From contig DATLQU010000050.1 in the NCBI GenBank assembly GCA_035535015.1, positions 1-57,653 of the forward strand: DNA of 57,653 bases, in the 5' to 3' direction. The stretch comes from Palsa-661 sp035535015. Its GTDB lineage: Bacteria > Actinomycetota > Acidimicrobiia > Acidimicrobiales > UBA8190. Below the pieces are notes generated by a model. That model saw only the letters and a list, made by a program, of their open reading frames with translations, made no database searches and was not told where the DNA came from. Shown piece by piece: positions 55,246 through 57,653 of the stretch (position 1 is its first letter; each line of letters begins with the position of its first letter). Position numbers and translations under genes: made by a program.

Positions 55246-56583
55246 TCAGACGAGGCTGTCGCGGGCCACGCCGTTCCAGAGCTCGGCGGAAAGGCCGAGG
55301 GAGTCCACATCCACCCGTTCGTCGATTCCGTGGAACATGGTGGCGTAGTCCTCGAAGGTCAGGTGTCGACTGAAGAGCCCGAAGCCGTAGGCGACGGTGC
55401 CGAGCCGGCGGAAGAAACGGGCGTCGGTCGCTCCGACGGTGAGGAAGGGCACACATCGGGCATCAGGGTAGGAGCGTCGGGCCACCCGTTCGAGGGAGTT
55501 CCAAAGAGGGGTCTCGGTGGGCGAGGTGCTCGCCGGATCGGTGAAATTCCATGTGGTCTCGACGTCGTCGGCCAGATCGCCCAGAGCGTCGCGGAGCATC
55601 TGGTCGACTTCGGGTTGCTCCCATCCGGGAAGGGTTCGGATGTCCACTTGGAGGACGGCCCGGTCCGGGATCACGTTGACCTTGGTGCCGGAGGCCATGA
55701 TGGTCGGTGCCATGGTCGTGTGGGTGCAGGCATGGGCCTGGCGGGCCAGACCGAGGGCGGGGAACTGATCGCAGAAGTCGCCGATGGCTGCCGGATCGAG
55801 CAGGGGTCCGGCGATCTCGGCGGGGAGGCCGATGCCCTCGACGAATCGACGCCAGGCGTCGTGGATGTCGGCGGCCGGCGTGTACTCGGCCAACCGACGG
55901 ACTACCTCGGTCGCCTTCACCAGCGCGTTGTCCGTGCGGAGCGGCTGGGATGCGTGGCCCGGGGTCCCCCGGACCGTCAGGGTGCACCAGAAGACCCCTT
56001 TCTCTCCGGTGATGACCGGAAGACGGACTCCGTCGGGGCCTTGCATGGGGAATCCCCCGGCTTCGGTGATCAGGTAGTCGGTACGGACCTGGTCGGGAAG
56101 GTGGGTGGTCAGCCACTCGGCTCCGTGGATGCCGAGCGCCTCTTCGTCGGCGACGCCGATGAAGAGCAGATCGCCCTCGGGGCGAAAGCCGTCGTCGGCA
56201 AGGTGGCGGACGGCCACGGCCATGGAAGCGGTCAGGTTGAGCATGTCGACGGCGCCGCGGCCCCAGACCTCACCGTCGATGAGCTCCCCGCCGAAGGGAT
56301 CATGACGCCAGTCGTCTGCGTTGGCGGGGACGACGTCGGTGTGCCCGAGAAGGCAGAGTGACGGGGCCCCGGGACGGCGTCCTTCGATACGGGCCACGAG
56401 CGAGGAGCGCCCGGGCAGGGGCTCGTGGACTTCGAGGTCGAGACCCGGACGTTCGAGCAGCGACCGCAGGACCTCGGCGTTGCGCTGCTCGTGCCCGGAT
56501 TCCGGGCTGCCGTCATTGACACAGGCGTTGCGGATCAGCTGCTGAAGAAGTTCCGCCACCTCTCCGGCCAGGTCGGTCGCCAT
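55246..56583 (-). CDS. M20/M25/M40 family metallopeptidase (ArgE/DapE/carboxypeptidase-like)
   Basis: Two-zinc hydrolase of 445 aa. Likely ligands and catalytic residues are His81 and Asp83 in GHTDVVPA, Asp113 in GRGAVDM, the Glu pair 147-148 in VADEEAL, Glu174 in ITEAGG, and a late His in MFHGIDERV. A dimerisation domain with RGTPGHASQPLRTDN lies between. No signal peptide is seen. It may act on dipeptides or N-acyl amino acids; the exact substrate is open. It is only distantly like the M20 amidohydrolase at the left end. ATG 56583 start; the HAD gene follows after 3 bp. Confidence 0.9.
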   Translation of the reverse strand: MATDLAGEVAELLQQLIRNACVNDGSPESGHEQRNAEVLRSLLERPGLDLEVHEPLPGRSSLVARIEGRRPGAPSLCLLGHTDVVPANADDWRHDPFGGELIDGEVWGRGAVDMLNLTASMAVAVRHLADDGFRPEGDLLFIGVADEEALGIHGAEWLTTHLPDQVRTDYLITEAGGFPMQGPDGVRLPVITGEKGVFWCTLTVRGTPGHASQPLRTDNALVKATEVVRRLAEYTPAADIHDAWRRFVEGIGLPAEIAGPLLDPAAIGDFCDQFPALGLARQAHACTHTTMAPTIMASGTKVNVIPDRAVLQVDIRTLPGWEQPEVDQMLRDALGDLADDVETTWNFTDPASTSPTETPLWNSLERVARRSYPDARCVPFLTVGATDARFFRRLGTVAYGFGLFSRHLTFEDYATMFHGIDERVDVDSLGLSAELWNGVARDSLV

Positions 56584-56699
56584 GGCCGCATCCTAGGTGC
56601 GGACCGCCGGCCGGTGGCTCCCGGCCATCACGCGGAACGGCCCTTCCGAGCTGGAGATCAGACCCTTGAGAGCGCCTGGGTGATTGACTGTGCGCAGTC

Positions 56700-57653
56700 A
56701 TGTCCCCCTCTCACGTCGTCGTCGACGGCTCGAACATCGCGACCGAGGGTCGTTCCACGCCGAGCCTCAACCAGCTCGACGAGGCCATCCGGCAGTTCCA
56801 AGACGAATTCCCCGACCTCGAGGTGATCGTCGTGGTCGACGCCACTTTCGGTCACCGGATCGACGCCTCCGAACGCAAGATTTTCGACGAGGCGGTGGCT
56901 CACGGCGAGCTCGTCTCGCCGCCGGCCGGGGCCATCGGCCGAGGTGACGCCTTCGTCCTTCGTGTGGCCGAGAGGGTGGACGCCCTGGTCTTGTCCAACG
57001 ACTCGTTCCAGGAATTCCACGCCGAGCATCCCTGGTTGTTCGAAGAGGGAAGACTGATCGGAGGAAAGCCGATCCCGGGTGTCGGCTGGATTTTCACCCC
57101 CCGGTTACCGGTTCGCGGCCCGCGCAGTCGCTCCGCCACCTCGTCGGGCGGGAATCGCCGACGGATAAGCGCGTCCGAGGAGTATGTGCCGGCCGTACCG
57201 AAGTCGCCACCACCGTCCCGGCGGACGTCGAAGGCGGCGGCTGAGGCCATCGCCCTGGCCTCGGCGGAGTCGATTGTCCCGAGCCCGTCGAAGACCGGCA
57301 CGGATCCGGCCAAGCCGGCCAGAGCCGCCAAGGCGACTAAGACCGCAAAGGCCGCCTCGGCCGCGACGGCCACAGTGAAGAAGGCGGCCAAGGCCACCAA
57401 AGCAGGTCCCGTGACCAAGACGGCCAAGACGCTGAAAGCGGTCAAGACGGCCAAAGCGGGCGATGCGGTCGCGGTGGCTACTGCCAAGAAAGCGACTAAG
57501 AGTACGAAGACCAGCACGCCGGCCGACGTGGCCAAGACGGCCAAGACGGCCAAGACGGCCAAGACGGCCAAGACGGCCAAGACGGCCAAGACGGCCAAGA
57601 CGGCCAAGACGGCCAAGACGGCCAAGACGGCCAAGACGGCCAAGACGGCCAAG
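56700..57653 (+). CDS. NYN (PIN-like) domain ribonuclease with Lys/Thr/Ala repeat tail, partial at right edge
   Basis: The reading frame is open to the window end (318 codons, no stop). Residues 1-140 form an NYN/Zc3h12a-like nuclease domain with four acidic sites in the expected places: Asp9 in VVDGSNI, Asp47 in VVVDAT, Asp83 in GRGDAF and Asp101 in LSNDSF. Such domains cut RNA with Mg2+ or Mn2+. A Pro/Arg/Ser linker (about 141-215) follows. Then comes a tail of K-T-A and K-K-A repeats like histone H1 or mycobacterial HupB tails, which should bind nucleic acid. ATG 56700 starts directly on the domain. It is divergent from the M20 gene. Confidence 0.82.
   Translation, partial: MSPSHVVVDGSNIATEGRSTPSLNQLDEAIRQFQDEFPDLEVIVVVDATFGHRIDASERKIFDEAVAHGELVSPPAGAIGRGDAFVLRVAERVDALVLSNDSFQEFHAEHPWLFEEGRLIGGKPIPGVGWIFTPRLPVRGPRSRSATSSGGNRRRISASEEYVPAVPKSPPPSRRTSKAAAEAIALASAESIVPSPSKTGTDPAKPARAAKATKTAKAASAATATVKKAAKATKAGPVTKTAKTLKAVKTAKAGDAVAVATAKKATKSTKTSTPADVAKTAKTAKTAKTAKTAKTAKTAKTAKTAKTAKTAKTAKTAK
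57531..57653 (+). repeat. 9-bp tandem repeat encoding (Lys-Thr-Ala)n
   Basis: GCCAAGACG is repeated without a mismatch for about 13.7 copies up to the window edge and probably beyond. It keeps the reading frame of the NYN protein and adds one A-K-T step per copy. Perfect identity suggests recent slippage and likely length variation between strains. Confidence 0.95.

Overview
The window looks like chromosomal DNA of a GC-rich actinomycete (Actinomycetota), most likely an Acidimicrobiia-type lineage. Four things point there. Coding is dense, with many GTG starts and 4-bp start/stop overlaps. There are coenzyme F420 genes (cofD, cofE). There is a fused E1/E2 2-oxoglutarate decarboxylase (Kgd type). 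The gene order wbbL/manC ... DUF5719 ... manB-Trm112-SIS isomerase-ahcY, then hpf-secA-prfB-ftsEX, matches what is known from Streptomyces and Mycobacterium. The taxon call is inference from gene content; no rRNA or tRNA gene was seen.

Layout. 1-4 kb: a 16-bp tandem array, an M20 amidohydrolase and a biotin-dependent carboxylase alpha subunit on the minus strand, divergent from birA, whose product would biotinylate that subunit. 4-13 kb: a plus-strand sugar-nucleotide and glycosyltransferase run (rmlB-like, rmlD, UDP-glucose dehydrogenase, UDP-xylose synthase-like, two GT2 enzymes, a Thr-rich membrane-anchored protein, GDP-mannose pyrophosphorylase, a GalE-like epimerase). 13-14.7 kb: cofE and cofD on the minus strand. 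14.8-19.2 kb: three coupled GT4 glycosyltransferases and a GDP-4-keto-6-deoxymannose reductase. 19.3-25.2 kb: a small coiled-coil protein, a 1297-aa GT2/membrane protein and a DUF5719-like secreted protein. 25-31 kb: ftsH, a CPBP protease and a large membrane protein. 31-35 kb: manB, Trm112, a PGI/PMI-type isomerase and ahcY. 35.1-41.8 kb: a structured non-coding region upstream of hpf (candidate raiA-type RNA), then hpf, secA, prfB, ftsE and ftsX.

41.8-48.4 kb is the most unusual part. A minus-strand operon runs acyl-CoA synthetase, then a 1409-aa protein that joins a class C beta-lactamase-like serine hydrolase to about 1,050 residues of charged alpha-helical repeat, then an RmlA-like nucleotidyltransferase. 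Ten consecutive units of that rod are exactly 46 or 61 residues long, two sizes that differ by one 15-residue step. 48.4-57.6 kb: acyl-CoA dehydrogenase, alpha/beta hydrolase, kgd, a HAD hydrolase, an M20 peptidase, and at the right edge an unfinished NYN-type nuclease with a histone-H1-like Lys/Thr/Ala repeat tail.

Together the first half encodes precursors (dTDP-rhamnose, UDP-glucuronate/xylose, GDP-mannose and a GDP-deoxyhexose) and transferases for a surface polysaccharide or glycoprotein. manB and the isomerase feed mannose phosphate into it, and secA, ftsEX and ftsH supply export, division and membrane quality-control functions. Short tandem repeats (9, 12, 14, 15 and 16 bp units) recur both inside and between genes.
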